In this document: one piece after another, positions 5,741 to 14,022 of the stretch | How the letters are laid out: each line of letters opens with the position of its first letter | Numbering within the stretch: position 1 is the first letter of the stretch | NCBI RefSeq assembly: GCF_014695575.1 | Contig: NZ_JACJOO010000026.1 | Span: 1 to 32,960 of the forward strand | DNA: 32,960 nucleotides | Origin: Leptolyngbya sp. FACHB-8 | GTDB lineage: Bacteria > Cyanobacteriota > Cyanobacteriia > Elainellales > Elainellaceae | Direction of reading: 5' to 3' | The notes under the pieces: generated by a model | Told to the model about the DNA's origin: nothing | Databases searched by the model: none | What the model saw: the letters and a program-made list of their open reading frames with translations, nothing else | Position numbers and translations under genes: made by a program

Positions 5741-8470
5741 CTATGGTCGATGGGTGTGAAGTGGTAAATCCACCGTAAAGCACGTTTGCTTAGCATTACT
5801 TGTGACGTTAATCGAACCGTCTAAGTATTGTACCAATCGCTTCACCAATGCCAATCCTAGCCCTGTACCACTATGTTTCCAGGGGTCGTGGGAGGGAATG
5901 CGGTAAAACTGCTCAAAGATGTGGGGTAACTCGTGGGGAGGAATCTCTGCCCCTGTATTGGTGACGTATAGGCGAATACGCGATTGTTGAGACAAGGATT
6001 CAACTAGCTCGGCCTTAACGATAATTTCTTCGCCAGCGGGCGTAAACTTGTAGGCATTGGTGAGTAGCTCATCAAACACACGGTTGAAGGTGAAGAGATC
6101 GGTGACGATGAGCGGTAGATCTGGGGGGATCTCAACCCAACAGACCTGTTGATGTTCTTTAAATCGTTCTTCAAAGGTTTCGATAATTTGGGGAAGCCAG
6201 TCTTGCAGATGGAAGATGCTGGAGATAAAGGGTTGGGTTTCAGCATTGATCTGCTGGAGCAGCAACAGGTCATTGATCAGGTTGATTTCGCGATCGCACT
6301 CATCCCGCAGAATGTTCAAACACCGCTCAATTTTAGGGTGGATGGGCTCACCATTTTGCCGCAGCAGTACATCCATCAATTGAGCAGACATTTTGATGCT
6401 GGAAAGAGGAGTGCGCAGCTCATGGGAGGTGGTGCTGAGGAAATCATCTTTCAGCCGATTTAATTTTTCTAGCTCGCGAATTTGGGTTTGAGCGGACTGG
6501 TAGAGCCGGGACTGGCGAATGGCGATCGCACACTGTTTCGCCACCTGCTGCACCAGTTGTACCTCCCGCTCATCAAAGACTCGCTCCTTCCAGGACAGCA
6601 GCTTTAGATCCCCTAAAATGCCCTGCTCATCATCGACGATGGGGTGGCACAGGATAGCCATCGGCTCCGAATTTTTGTGAAAGAGCTGAGAGCAAAACTG
6701 TCGATACTCTCCCTCCATCAGCGGGGCGTAAACTTCTGGGTAGTTTGCCATAGAAATAACGGTTCCCAGAAGCGATGAGCTCGCATCGGCGTACTCATAA
6801 CTCACGGTTGCCTTCTGCTGTTCAAGGTTATAGAGGCTGGCATAACAAGTATGGAGATTTAAGGCTAGCCCCAGTTCTTGTACAGCCGTTTGAAGAATTG
6901 CCTGCTCGCTGAGCGTGCCATGAATTCTGTCGGTAATGTGTCGTAATACGGCTTCTGAACCCAAGGACCTCTGCAGTTGAATGGTCCGTTGGCGTACCTC
7001 AAATTCCAGATCGGTGTTCAGCTTTTGCACCTGCTGGTACAGCTCGGCTTGTTGAATCGCAACAGCCAACTGGGTTTCTAACCGTTGCAGCATGGCTATT
7101 TCCCAGTCTTGCCAGGGATGGTTAAAAGCACATTGATGAACAATCAAGAGCCCCCAAATTTGCTCCGGTTGAGATTTTGGGGAAGGTGATAGATCACCCA
7201 CAGGACTTGCCCTTGGCAACCCTTTCGATAATCGCTGGTTTTTGAGCGATCGCGGGCTTGTATGCAGGATGGGAATAACCAGTTGGGATTTGACATGAAA
7301 GGTTTCGAGCAGTTGCACGTAGGCTGGATCTAAGTTGGATTGTGAGATGTTGGCGATCGCCTGATACTGCCCCTGTTGGTAGGGCTGAATAAAACGCCGC
7401 TGCTCTATCCCCACATCTCCAATTTCCCAGCCCAGAAGCGGTGGATAGGTTGGGGAGCAGGACTCGACCAGCACAGATCCAGAACTGCCAGATAGGGTGG
7501 GGCGGTAAATAATGACGCGATCGGCCCCCAGCATCTCTTGAACCTGGTGGACCGTGGTTTGCAACACTACTTTGAGATCTAATGATTGGCGAATCGCCTG
7601 GGTAACTTCTTCTAGCAGTTGTTCTTGCTTTAACTGAGAGGCCAGAGCGTCTTCAAAACGCTGGCGATCCGTTACATCATGAACGATGGAGTAAAGGAGT
7701 TCGCGGCCCTGAAGATGCAGCAGGCTGGAATGTACCTCTACCTGACGAATCTCCCCTGAAGCGAGGCGATGGGGGAAGTAACAGCAGCAAGGTTGATGGG
7801 AATGATGGTGATCCAACTCCCCATGCATGAGGTCAGTGGGCAGACGATTAATGTCTGAAATTTTCATCTGCCGTAATTGTTCTAATGGGTAGCCGTAGAA
7901 GGCGATCGCCGCCGAATTGGCGTCCACAATCATGTCCGTTCTCAGGTCACTCAGCAGTTTAATGGTTGGACTTGAGTCGAAGGATTGTCGATAAAATTCC
8001 AGCGCGTCTTGCTGAATGCGTTGGCTGTGGATGTGTTCTGTAATATCCGTCACTGAAAAAACAACGTGGTGGATATTTCCTACCACGTCTTTTAAGGGGG
8101 AGCCATTAATAGATAGGTATCGTCGCTCCCCCGTCGGCCACTCAATGGCGTGCTGTATGTCAAAGACCGCATTCCCGGTTTGCATAACCCGTACGAAAGG
8201 TAGCTCTTCGTTCGGGAAAGGATGTCCTTCAAAATCTGTAACCTTCCAGCCAAGGGAATTGTACGATCGCTGCGTGACTTGAGATTTTTGAAGACCTAAT
8301 ATCTTTTCTGCAACATCGTTTGCAAAGACGATGTTGCCCTGGGTATCCACTACAGTGATGGCAGCTGCGCTAGTTTGAAGAATGCCTGCCAGTAAATCCT
8401 GGCCAAGGAGTTCATCCGTATCGGATACGAGTGATGGCTCAGTCTGGAATGAATCGATCGATGAAACCAT
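5741..8470 (-). CDS. PAS-PAS-GAF-GAF sensor histidine kinase, soluble
   Basis: 909-residue two-component sensor. Domains in order: PAS about 22-148, PAS about 155-270, GAF about 285-475 (with a low-complexity insert near 405-435), linker coiled coil about 475-505, GAF about 508-655, HisKA with phospho-acceptor His683 in STTSHELRTPLSS, and HATPase about 765-905. The HATPase shows Asn805 in the N box (LLTNAYKFTP), an NTG in place of the usual DTG of the G1 box, IFEQFYRIPSHDPWKHSGTG, and GTGLGLALVKRL. No transmembrane segment, so it senses a cytoplasmic cue. The GAF domains lack an evident bilin-binding cysteine motif, so a phytochrome role is not supported. No receiver domain is fused and no regulator is adjacent; the regulator at 22462-23076 is far away. 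Start ATG 8470 has GGAGG seven bases upstream. Confidence 0.92.
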   Translation of the reverse strand: MVSSIDSFQTEPSLVSDTDELLGQDLLAGILQTSAAAITVVDTQGNIVFANDVAEKILGLQKSQVTQRSYNSLGWKVTDFEGHPFPNEELPFVRVMQTGNAVFDIQHAIEWPTGERRYLSINGSPLKDVVGNIHHVVFSVTDITEHIHSQRIQQDALEFYRQSFDSSPTIKLLSDLRTDMIVDANSAAIAFYGYPLEQLRQMKISDINRLPTDLMHGELDHHHSHQPCCCYFPHRLASGEIRQVEVHSSLLHLQGRELLYSIVHDVTDRQRFEDALASQLKQEQLLEEVTQAIRQSLDLKVVLQTTVHQVQEMLGADRVIIYRPTLSGSSGSVLVESCSPTYPPLLGWEIGDVGIEQRRFIQPYQQGQYQAIANISQSNLDPAYVQLLETFHVKSQLVIPILHTSPRSLKNQRLSKGLPRASPVGDLSPSPKSQPEQIWGLLIVHQCAFNHPWQDWEIAMLQRLETQLAVAIQQAELYQQVQKLNTDLEFEVRQRTIQLQRSLGSEAVLRHITDRIHGTLSEQAILQTAVQELGLALNLHTCYASLYNLEQQKATVSYEYADASSSLLGTVISMANYPEVYAPLMEGEYRQFCSQLFHKNSEPMAILCHPIVDDEQGILGDLKLLSWKERVFDEREVQLVQQVAKQCAIAIRQSRLYQSAQTQIRELEKLNRLKDDFLSTTSHELRTPLSSIKMSAQLMDVLLRQNGEPIHPKIERCLNILRDECDREINLINDLLLLQQINAETQPFISSIFHLQDWLPQIIETFEERFKEHQQVCWVEIPPDLPLIVTDLFTFNRVFDELLTNAYKFTPAGEEIIVKAELVESLSQQSRIRLYVTNTGAEIPPHELPHIFEQFYRIPSHDPWKHSGTGLGLALVKRLVQYLDGSINVTSNAKQTCFTVDLPLHTHRP

Positions 8471-8718
8471 ACTGTCGCCTCCATGATTGCGCAGTGCCGA
8501 TTTATGGCCCTTCGGCTGAGAGGAAACACCCTTACTGATATATCTACATTTACACCGTTTTTATACGGATGCCATCCGCTAAATTATGAGACTTTAACAG
8601 AATGAATCCGCATATGCTTAGTATTCCCCCGGAACTCATTACTCACGCAGATGGAGATTATCAGTTTTGCAAAGGATAGAAGTCAATTGCCTACCTTCTC
8701 TAGAACTACCCGTTGTTG

Positions 8719-8778
8719 AATAGAGCGATGAAATAGGATACAGCACTGTGGTTCTACGTCCCATTTCATCGCTCTATT
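8719..8778. repeat. Inverted repeat, 16-bp perfect arms
   Basis: AATAGAGCGATGAAAT (8719-8734) pairs exactly with ATTTCATCGCTCTATT (8763-8778) around a 28-base loop. The left arm and the bases before it resemble a segment near 19508-19532 (TTG-TGAAT-GAGCGATGAA core), so this may be a dispersed repeat. Confidence 0.75.
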
Positions 8779-8941
8779 TAGCCGCACCCAAAACTAAGTG
8801 AGGAACCATCATAAAATATGAGAGCTACAATACTGTGCTACCTGTAAAGGAGACGGTACAACACTTTGAGCTCTCTGTTTCATTAAGTTGAGCTACGTAC
8901 CTCTAGCCCTTCAGCGAATACCATTTTTACATGACGCTATA

Positions 8942-8984
8942 CAGAATGGGATGGGTAGTGCGCAATGCCACCCTTCCCATTCTG
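8942..8984. repeat. Inverted repeat with TGCGCA-containing loop
   Basis: CAGAATGGGATGGGT (8942-8956) pairs with the arm ending CCATTCTG at 8984 with one mismatch. The apical sequence GGGTAGTGCGCAATG (8953-8967) nearly matches GGGTAGCTGCGCAATG in the hairpin at 27063-27124, although the arms are unrelated. Confidence 0.7.
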
Positions 8985-9410
8985 CGCAACTTCATATTAA
9001 TTCGATATATACGGGTTGCCCAATTTCCGGGCTGGCGTTAGCCAACACATTTCCTAAAAAAGAGGTTAATAGCTAGAGGCTTCTAGCAGGGTTGTTTTTC
9101 ATTCTCGGAGAAGTATTTTTGCCGGAAAAGTAAATTTTAAAGAGACACTTCAATTGATTCTGGACAAAAGCTACCCAATATAGTTCCTGTAGAAAAATAC
9201 ATTCTTCAATATCTTCTAAGCCACAGTTTTTTCTGTCACTAAGCAGGGATATGAGGCGTGATTGGGTTGATAGGTTAGATGGGCAAAATTCTCAATGAGC
9301 CTGTTGTTCAGGGTGAATCTGCCAGCTTCACTCTTAACAAAGGTTCATGCATTTCTAAGCTGTTGATCCCCTTCCTGTCGCCATAACATTCCTATCTAAT
9401 TTATGGAATG

Positions 9411-9451
9411 GTTTTTGCAAGGTGGAGTGGCGCAGCCCACCTCGCAAAAAC
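9411..9451. repeat. Hairpin just upstream of the DUF3419 ribosome site
   Basis: GTTTTTGCAAGGTGG at 9411 pairs with the CCCACCTCGCAAAAAC arm ending at 9451 with one mismatch. It ends four bases before GAAGG (9455-9459), the ribosome site of the gene starting at 9468. Depending on where transcription starts, it could be a 5'-UTR structure that affects translation or mRNA stability. Confidence 0.65.
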
Positions 9452-9467
9452 TATTGAAGGTTCCTAT

Positions 9468-10568
9468 ATGATGACCCGTGACATTACTAGCCGTGCTAGT
9501 TTTTCCCAAATTCGCTATGCCCAGTGTTGGGAAGATGCTGACATTTTGCTCGAAGCATTGGATTTGCAACCGGGGGAGACGTACCTGGGGATTGCCTCTG
9601 CTGGAGACAACATCCTCGCCATGCTCAGCAAAAATCCGAGTCGGGCGATCGCTGTTGACCTTAGTCCTGCCCAACTGGCTTGCCTGGAACTGCGAGTTGC
9701 CGCCTATCGTGAGTTAGAACATAAGGAATTGTTGGGATTGATGGGCTCAACGGATTGGGGCGATCGCCTTGCCCTCTACCAGCGCTGTCGAAGCCTGCTA
9801 TCGAGCGATGTCCAGTATTTTTGGGACCATCATTCCGACCTGATTGAAGCTGGCATTGGACAGGCCGGAAAGTTTGAGCATTACTTCACGTTGTTTCGTC
9901 GCTACGCGTTGCCATTGGTGCATTCACGGCAACGGGTGGAACGGCTGCTGCAAGGAGGCACCCTGGAACAGCGCCGCGCCTTCTACCGACGAGAATGGGA
10001 TACCTGGCGTTGGCGGACCATGTTTCGCGTGTTCTTCTCGCGCACGGTGATGGGGCAGATGGGACGCGACCCCGAATTTTTCAAGTACGTGGAGGGGAAT
10101 GTGGGCGATCGCATCTTAGCCCGCACTCAGTATGCCCTCAGCGAACTTGATCCTGCCAAAAATCCTTACTTGCAATGGATTCTGACGGGGCACCACACCA
10201 CTGCCTTACCCTATGCCCTGCGTCCAGAACACTTTGATGCTATCCGCCAAAACCTGGATCGGCTAGAGTGGCACTGCATGGCCCTGGAGGACGTGCTGGA
10301 TCGAGTGGACGATCACACCATTCACCGCTTTAACCTGAGCGATATTTTTGAATATTTGTCGCCGTCTAATTCTCAGGCGCTACTGCAACGGCTGGTGCAG
10401 TCTGCGGTGCCCGGTGGTCGGCTGGTTTACTGGAACATGCTGGTTCCTCGTTCTCGCCCGGAAGCTATGGCAGATCAGTTATTGCCCTTAACGGAGTTGA
10501 GCGATCGCCTATTTACACAGGATAAGGCGTTTTTCTACAGTGCCTTTGTGGTGGAACAGGTGCAGTAA
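9468..10568 (+). CDS. DUF3419 family protein, BtaA-like aminocarboxypropyl transferase fold
   Basis: 366 residues. The N-terminal part has the family's conserved RYAQCWEDADILLEAL and the S-adenosylmethionine-binding-like LGIASAGDNIL (SAGDN at 44-48), then VDLSPAQLACLELR. Further on are ILTGHH, LSDIFEYLSP and YWNMLVPR. In characterised relatives (BtaA), the enzyme moves a 3-amino-3-carboxypropyl group from S-adenosylmethionine to diacylglycerol, the first step of betaine lipid synthesis. Many family members are untested, and no BtaB-like N-methyltransferase is adjacent, so the product here is uncertain. I start it at ATG 9468 because GAAGG lies eight bases upstream; the longer frame from GTG/ATG 9408 would begin inside the hairpin 9411-9451. 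Confidence 0.85.
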   Translation: MMTRDITSRASFSQIRYAQCWEDADILLEALDLQPGETYLGIASAGDNILAMLSKNPSRAIAVDLSPAQLACLELRVAAYRELEHKELLGLMGSTDWGDRLALYQRCRSLLSSDVQYFWDHHSDLIEAGIGQAGKFEHYFTLFRRYALPLVHSRQRVERLLQGGTLEQRRAFYRREWDTWRWRTMFRVFFSRTVMGQMGRDPEFFKYVEGNVGDRILARTQYALSELDPAKNPYLQWILTGHHTTALPYALRPEHFDAIRQNLDRLEWHCMALEDVLDRVDDHTIHRFNLSDIFEYLSPSNSQALLQRLVQSAVPGGRLVYWNMLVPRSRPEAMADQLLPLTELSDRLFTQDKAFFYSAFVVEQVQ

Positions 10569-10590
10569 AGTTTTTGTGCTCCGCAGGGGG

Positions 10591-11046
10591 TTATTGCGTC
10601 TCCCGCACCTTCAAAATTTGTCCGTCACATTCCACGATGGCTAGCCGGTAAGGCGTTGCAGATTGTTCTGAGAACTGCACTTCGACCACATTTTCCGTCG
10701 GAGTTCGCCATTGGCCCTGGGTAGGGACGCTGCGATCGCTAGGACCAGGTTGATAGCGAATAAACTCTCCATTTTGCCGAAATTCCAACCCATCCCGAGG
10801 CATCCGTGCCGGGGGGAAGGCATAGGTGATGGGGCGATAAACCCGAATGTCTCCCTGATCTTCTTCGCGGGAGTGAACCCACCGTCGAAAAATGGGGTTG
10901 GGTAGTGTCATAACAGCAACCTGCGAAGGAATGGAGGATGTAGCAGGGGTGTGAGCCAGGGGCCAGAACAGGACAGGGAGGAGTATCAGGGAAGCCAGGA
11001 TACCCAGCGTCTGCCCCACAAACACAGCAGCTCCAGCTATCCACAT
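10591..11046 (-). CDS. Small single-pass membrane protein of unknown function
   Basis: Not recognised. 151 residues from ATG 11046. One N-terminal hydrophobic helix (about residues 3-30, AGAAVFVGQTLGILASLIL) is followed by a polar domain predicted mostly beta, with RRWVHSREEDQGDIRVYRP, RDGLEFRQNGEFIRYQPGPSD and VEVQFSEQSATPYRLAIVECD. The frame extends to TTG 11088, but that stretch crosses a decayed hairpin (apex GCGAAGC near 11077) and has no ribosome site, whereas AAGG precedes ATG 11046. It ends 23 bases from the convergent DUF3419 gene. Probably exposed at the periplasmic face. Confidence 0.65.
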   Translation of the reverse strand: MWIAGAAVFVGQTLGILASLILLPVLFWPLAHTPATSSIPSQVAVMTLPNPIFRRWVHSREEDQGDIRVYRPITYAFPPARMPRDGLEFRQNGEFIRYQPGPSDRSVPTQGQWRTPTENVVEVQFSEQSATPYRLAIVECDGQILKVRETQ

Positions 11047-11114
11047 AAATACCTTGTATAGATAGCTTTCTGTACGCGAAGCATACAAGAAATGAATGTT
11101 TGACGGCTGAATTT

Positions 11115-11151
11115 GTTAATAGTTTGTGCATTAGATGCACAAACTATTAAC
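11115..11151. terminator. Perfect 17-bp hairpin after the metalloprotease gene
   Basis: GTTAATAGTTTGTGCAT (11115-11131) and its exact reverse complement (11135-11151) flank the loop TAG. It starts 19 bases after the minus-strand metalloprotease stop and lies upstream of the next minus-strand gene, so it probably separates the two transcripts. No long T-tract follows, so the terminator role is an inference from position. Confidence 0.6.
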
Positions 11152-11169
11152 CGTTTAAAGGACAGGTGA

Positions 11170-13011
11170 TTAAGTTGTCGGATCATAGAACAGCAAATCG
11201 GTGAAATAGTTGCTGCCGAAACCCCCGGGTACGATTAGTTTCCAGGAATTGCGCCATCCAGAATGCTTCTTCAGGAGGGACAGCTTACCCTTGCCATCGG
11301 TGGTGTAGAATTCACCTTCTCCCTTAACGGGATCGTAGAACAGCAAGTCTGTAAAACTATTTCCGCCAAAGAGCCCAGGGACGATGAACTTCCAATCCTT
11401 TCGCCAACCCGAATATTGGGCTTGCTGAGTGATGTTACCGCCCGGAGTCGTGGTGTAAAATTCCCCTACCCCAGCGGCTGCATCATAGCAGAGGAAATCC
11501 GTTAATCCACTTCCGCCAAAATTGCCGGGTACGATGAGATTCCAGGTTTTTCGCCATCCCGTATGTTTCTTCAGGAGTGTCATCCCACCCGTACCATCCG
11601 TGGTGTAGAACTCGGCTTCACCCGTTGTTGCGTCATAGAACAACAGATCTGTAAAACTATTTCCACCAAAATTACCAGGTACAATCAGGCTCCAGGTTTT
11701 CCGCCATCCCGTATGTTTTTTCAGTAGCGTCACATTACCGTTGCCATCGCTGCTGTAAAACTCACCTTCACCCGTTGTCGGGTCGTAGAACAACAAATCT
11801 GTAGAGACATTGCCTCCAAAGTTTCCAGGAATGATCAGCTTCCAGGTATTTCGCCAGCCAGAGTACTGCTTCAGGAGCGAGAGCGTTCCGCTACCATCGT
11901 TGGTGTAGAACTCACCTTCTCCGGCGGCAGCATCATAGAACAGTAAATCGAAATAGACATTGCCGCCGTAGTGCCCGGGAACGATCAGATTCCAGCTCTT
12001 CCGCCATCCAGAATGTTTTTTCAGCAGGGTGATCTGCCCAGTGCCATCCGTGGTGTAAAACTCCCCTTGTACCGGGGAAGGAGGTGGAGGCGGGGTGGGC
12101 TGCCCAATGGTTGGACGGGCTACATCCAGAGCGGACTGCATTCTTGCTACCTGCCCCGCCGTGAACATGAACATGCCGGCATCATCGGTATAGTCCATGT
12201 AATTCATGAATAAATCGCCGTTCGGGCCGTTGCTACAGGTTACCCGTGGAAAAGTGGGTACTCCAGTATTAGGACCAGCCTGGTTAGGGGTGTCCGCGAC
12301 AAAGTCGCTACCGTTACAGCCGTCGCCATCGTCGCCCCAAATGTGGCGTAGATTCAGCCAGTGCCCAATCTCATGGGTAGCGGTGCGGCCCAAATTGAAC
12401 GGAGGTGCTGCTGTGCCAACCGTACCAAAGGCCGTGTGCGTGATGACGACACCATCGGTTTCCTCTGGGCCACCGGGGAATTGGGCATAGCCCAGTAAAC
12501 CACCGCCCAGCAAGCAGACCCATATGTTGAGATAGCGATCGCTCGGCCACGCATCTGAACCACCCGTCACCTCATACTTAATCCGGTCATCATCCATAAA
12601 GGCTTCTTCCGTCGTCGTCTTGCGGATAATACCGGTGGTGGGGTTGCCGTTGGGATCGGTTGTTGCCAGGGCGAATTCGATACGCGCGTCGGCTACGAGG
12701 GGCTTAAATGGGGCTGGAACGGAAGCAATATCCGGGTTGGTAGCTCGAAAATCTTTATTTAATACATTAATCTGACTTTGAATTTGAGCATCCGAAATAT
12801 TTTGCTCAGGACTATTGGGGTTATAGACGACATGCACGACGACGGGAATGGTCGTAATTCCTGTTCGGCCTGTTGGAGTGCCCTGCTGTGCTGCCTGAGC
12901 ACTGCTTTCAATTTCTTGCCGGTTTCTTAAATAAGCGATGTTCGAGGTTAGGAGCCGGAAGTGGACGGCCATCGTGCCACAGGAACGTCGCCGGGGTAAG
13001 CCAACAGTCAT
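11170..13011 (-). CDS. M43-type (pappalysin-like) zinc metalloprotease with six C-terminal repeats
   Basis: 613 residues. The catalytic domain (about 50-300) has the extended zinc site [11 protein letters not shown] (His213, Glu214, His217, His223) and a Met-turn NYMDY with Met272, as in pappalysins/ulilysin. Cys11 in the early RRRSCGTM motif is typical of this family and may act as a cysteine-switch ligand holding the zymogen silent (inference). A proline-rich hinge (TPPPPPSP) leads to six repeats of 50 residues (314-613), each with [15 protein letters not shown] and PGNFGGN-TDLLFYD blocks resembling FG-GAP/VCBS propeller blades. No standard signal peptide is visible, so the export route is unclear. 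Start ATG 13011 has AAAGGAG eight bases upstream. The C-terminus stops exactly at a repeat boundary. Confidence 0.9.
   Translation of the reverse strand: MTVGLPRRRSCGTMAVHFRLLTSNIAYLRNRQEIESSAQAAQQGTPTGRTGITTIPVVVHVVYNPNSPEQNISDAQIQSQINVLNKDFRATNPDIASVPAPFKPLVADARIEFALATTDPNGNPTTGIIRKTTTEEAFMDDDRIKYEVTGGSDAWPSDRYLNIWVCLLGGGLLGYAQFPGGPEETDGVVITHTAFGTVGTAAPPFNLGRTATHEIGHWLNLRHIWGDDGDGCNGSDFVADTPNQAGPNTGVPTFPRVTCSNGPNGDLFMNYMDYTDDAGMFMFTAGQVARMQSALDVARPTIGQPTPPPPPSPVQGEFYTTDGTGQITLLKKHSGWRKSWNLIVPGHYGGNVYFDLLFYDAAAGEGEFYTNDGSGTLSLLKQYSGWRNTWKLIIPGNFGGNVSTDLLFYDPTTGEGEFYSSDGNGNVTLLKKHTGWRKTWSLIVPGNFGGNSFTDLLFYDATTGEAEFYTTDGTGGMTLLKKHTGWRKTWNLIVPGNFGGSGLTDFLCYDAAAGVGEFYTTTPGGNITQQAQYSGWRKDWKFIVPGLFGGNSFTDLLFYDPVKGEGEFYTTDGKGKLSLLKKHSGWRNSWKLIVPGGFGSNYFTDLLFYDPTT
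11173..12072 (-). repeat. Six tandem 150-bp coding repeats (propeller-like blades)
   Basis: Residues 314-613 of the metalloprotease split into six contiguous 50-residue units without indels. Repeats 2 to 4 are very close to one another, repeat 5 is the most divergent ([17 protein letters not shown]). Exact 150-bp periodicity and DNA-level similarity point to duplication with homogenisation. Confidence 0.85.
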
Positions 13012-13078
13012 GTATCAAACTCCTTTGGTAAGGGGGCTGAGTTTGGAATCAGAAGATGTTTAAAGCGTTCCGGAAAAG

Positions 13079-13116
13079 GTTACTTTTTTGAGGGGAAGTT
13101 CCCCCGAAAAAGTAAC
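13079..13116. repeat. Imperfect hairpin upstream of the metalloprotease gene
   Basis: GTTACTTTTTTGAGGGGAA at 13079 pairs with the arm ending AAAAAGTAAC at 13116 with minor mismatches. It lies 68 bases upstream of the metalloprotease start, so it could be part of the leader or a boundary element. Confidence 0.65.
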
Positions 13117-13273
13117 TCTTGATAGGCTATTTCAAACATCTGTTCAACGCAATTATCACAATTATTAACACGTTCAATCATAAGGGGGGATACCCCCTGA
13201 GGGTACTTTATTGAGGCGTTTGAGCGGCTTTAATTCTTATATCAGATCCGCCAATAGCCGGTACATTTCTTCT

Positions 13274-13323
13274 GAAACCCTTAATTTTGTGTGCGCTCGG
13301 TACAAATAGAATTAAAGGTTTCA
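13274..13323. repeat. Decayed inverted repeat
   Basis: GAAACCCTTAATT at 13274 pairs with AATTAAAGGTTTC ending near 13323, allowing a mismatch. Inner bases include GTGTGCGCTCGG. It is an older member of the hairpin population. Confidence 0.5.
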
Positions 13324-13437
13324 TGCCAAACTCTTATGAAGCTGCTCAGAATAGGCAGCTTTGTAAAGAAACGGTATCAGGAGCTATTTGAAGTAGTTGC
13401 TTGGCGCGATTTTTTGGAGAATTGATAGAAGTATCGA

Positions 13438-14022
13438 CTAACGTCCTAACTCCTTACGTCGCTGTGGTTTTCTCACCAAGAAGTAGATCAGCGCACCCAG
13501 AAAATTCGTAAATAGGATGATAATAACCCAAGCGATCTTGGTGTTGCCTTCTGGAGCTTCTTGGGTGGCACAATCTATTAGCATCCATATCCAGAATCCC
13601 AGAAGAATGCTAGGAATTAGTAATGCACTGGCGGTTCGTGCGAGGACATTATCTCCCCGTGGAGGTGCTACGGCAATCTGAACATCTGCTTGGTCTAGAA
13701 TGTTCATGAGGTTGGGATCATTCGGGAGATCAACCATGGCTGTTTCACCCGTTTTCGTTACGGAGATTGCTTGAGTGCGATCGGCTGTGATGGTAACTTT
13801 CTCAACACTGTTCTGTTCAACGGCTTGAATGAACTGCTCGTAAGTCCAGGTATTCCTGTCTACGTTTTGGTTACAGGCCGCAGTTGTTAATAGAAAACTG
13901 AGAATGACAACCCAGATAAAGCTGTTTTTGAACCTTGTTCGTGTGTAATTCAGCGTTGTTTGTAACGGAGTGCAGCTTCTGAAATGGTGCTGGTTTTTAG
14001 GGAATGAACATTCAACTCTCAT
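13438..14022 (-). CDS. Lipoprotein-like protein with FtsH periplasmic domain and PLDc_N-like tail, no AAA or protease domain
   Basis: 194 residues. A hydrophobic segment (35-49) ends in a lipobox-like TTAAC with Cys50, suggesting a lipoprotein. Residues about 59-120 (YEQFIQAVEQNSVEKVTI...ADVQIAVAPP) match the FtsH extracellular domain. Then come a membrane helix (130-149) and CATQEAPEGNTKIAWVIIIL...GALIYFLVRKPQR (about 151-188), the pattern of the PLDc_N membrane domain. The AAA+ ATPase and zinc-protease parts of FtsH are absent, so it cannot degrade proteins itself. It might join or modulate FtsH hexamers (inference). ATG 14022 has GGAGG unusually close (two-base gap); the 34-residue lead before the membrane segment may be untranslated, but no other standard start is present. 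Confidence 0.7.
   Translation of the reverse strand: MRVECSFPKNQHHFRSCTPLQTTLNYTRTRFKNSFIWVVILSFLLTTAACNQNVDRNTWTYEQFIQAVEQNSVEKVTITADRTQAISVTKTGETAMVDLPNDPNLMNILDQADVQIAVAPPRGDNVLARTASALLIPSILLGFWIWMLIDCATQEAPEGNTKIAWVIIILFTNFLGALIYFLVRKPQRRKELGR

Larger units (their letters stand above)
8471..9467. other. Gene-free stretch between kinase and DUF3419 gene
   Basis: About 1 kb between divergently transcribed genes, so both promoters should lie here. It contains the inverted repeats 8719-8778, 8942-8984 and 9411-9451. The only open frame of note (8888-9076 on +) crosses the second hairpin and has no recognisable content. I see no tRNA or known RNA motif. Confidence 0.5.
13012..13437. other. 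Gene-free stretch upstream of the metalloprotease gene
   Basis: Holds the inverted repeats 13079-13116 and 13274-13323 and a small GGGG/CCCC hairpin near 13184-13197. The metalloprotease promoter and the 3' end of the minus-strand FtsH-domain transcript must lie here. I found no coding sequence or recognisable RNA gene. Confidence 0.5.

Noticed and set aside
5741-8470. Phytochrome-type photoreceptor
   Set aside because: The GAF domains show no bilin-lyase cysteine context and no PHY domain; a general PAS/GAF sensor kinase fits better.
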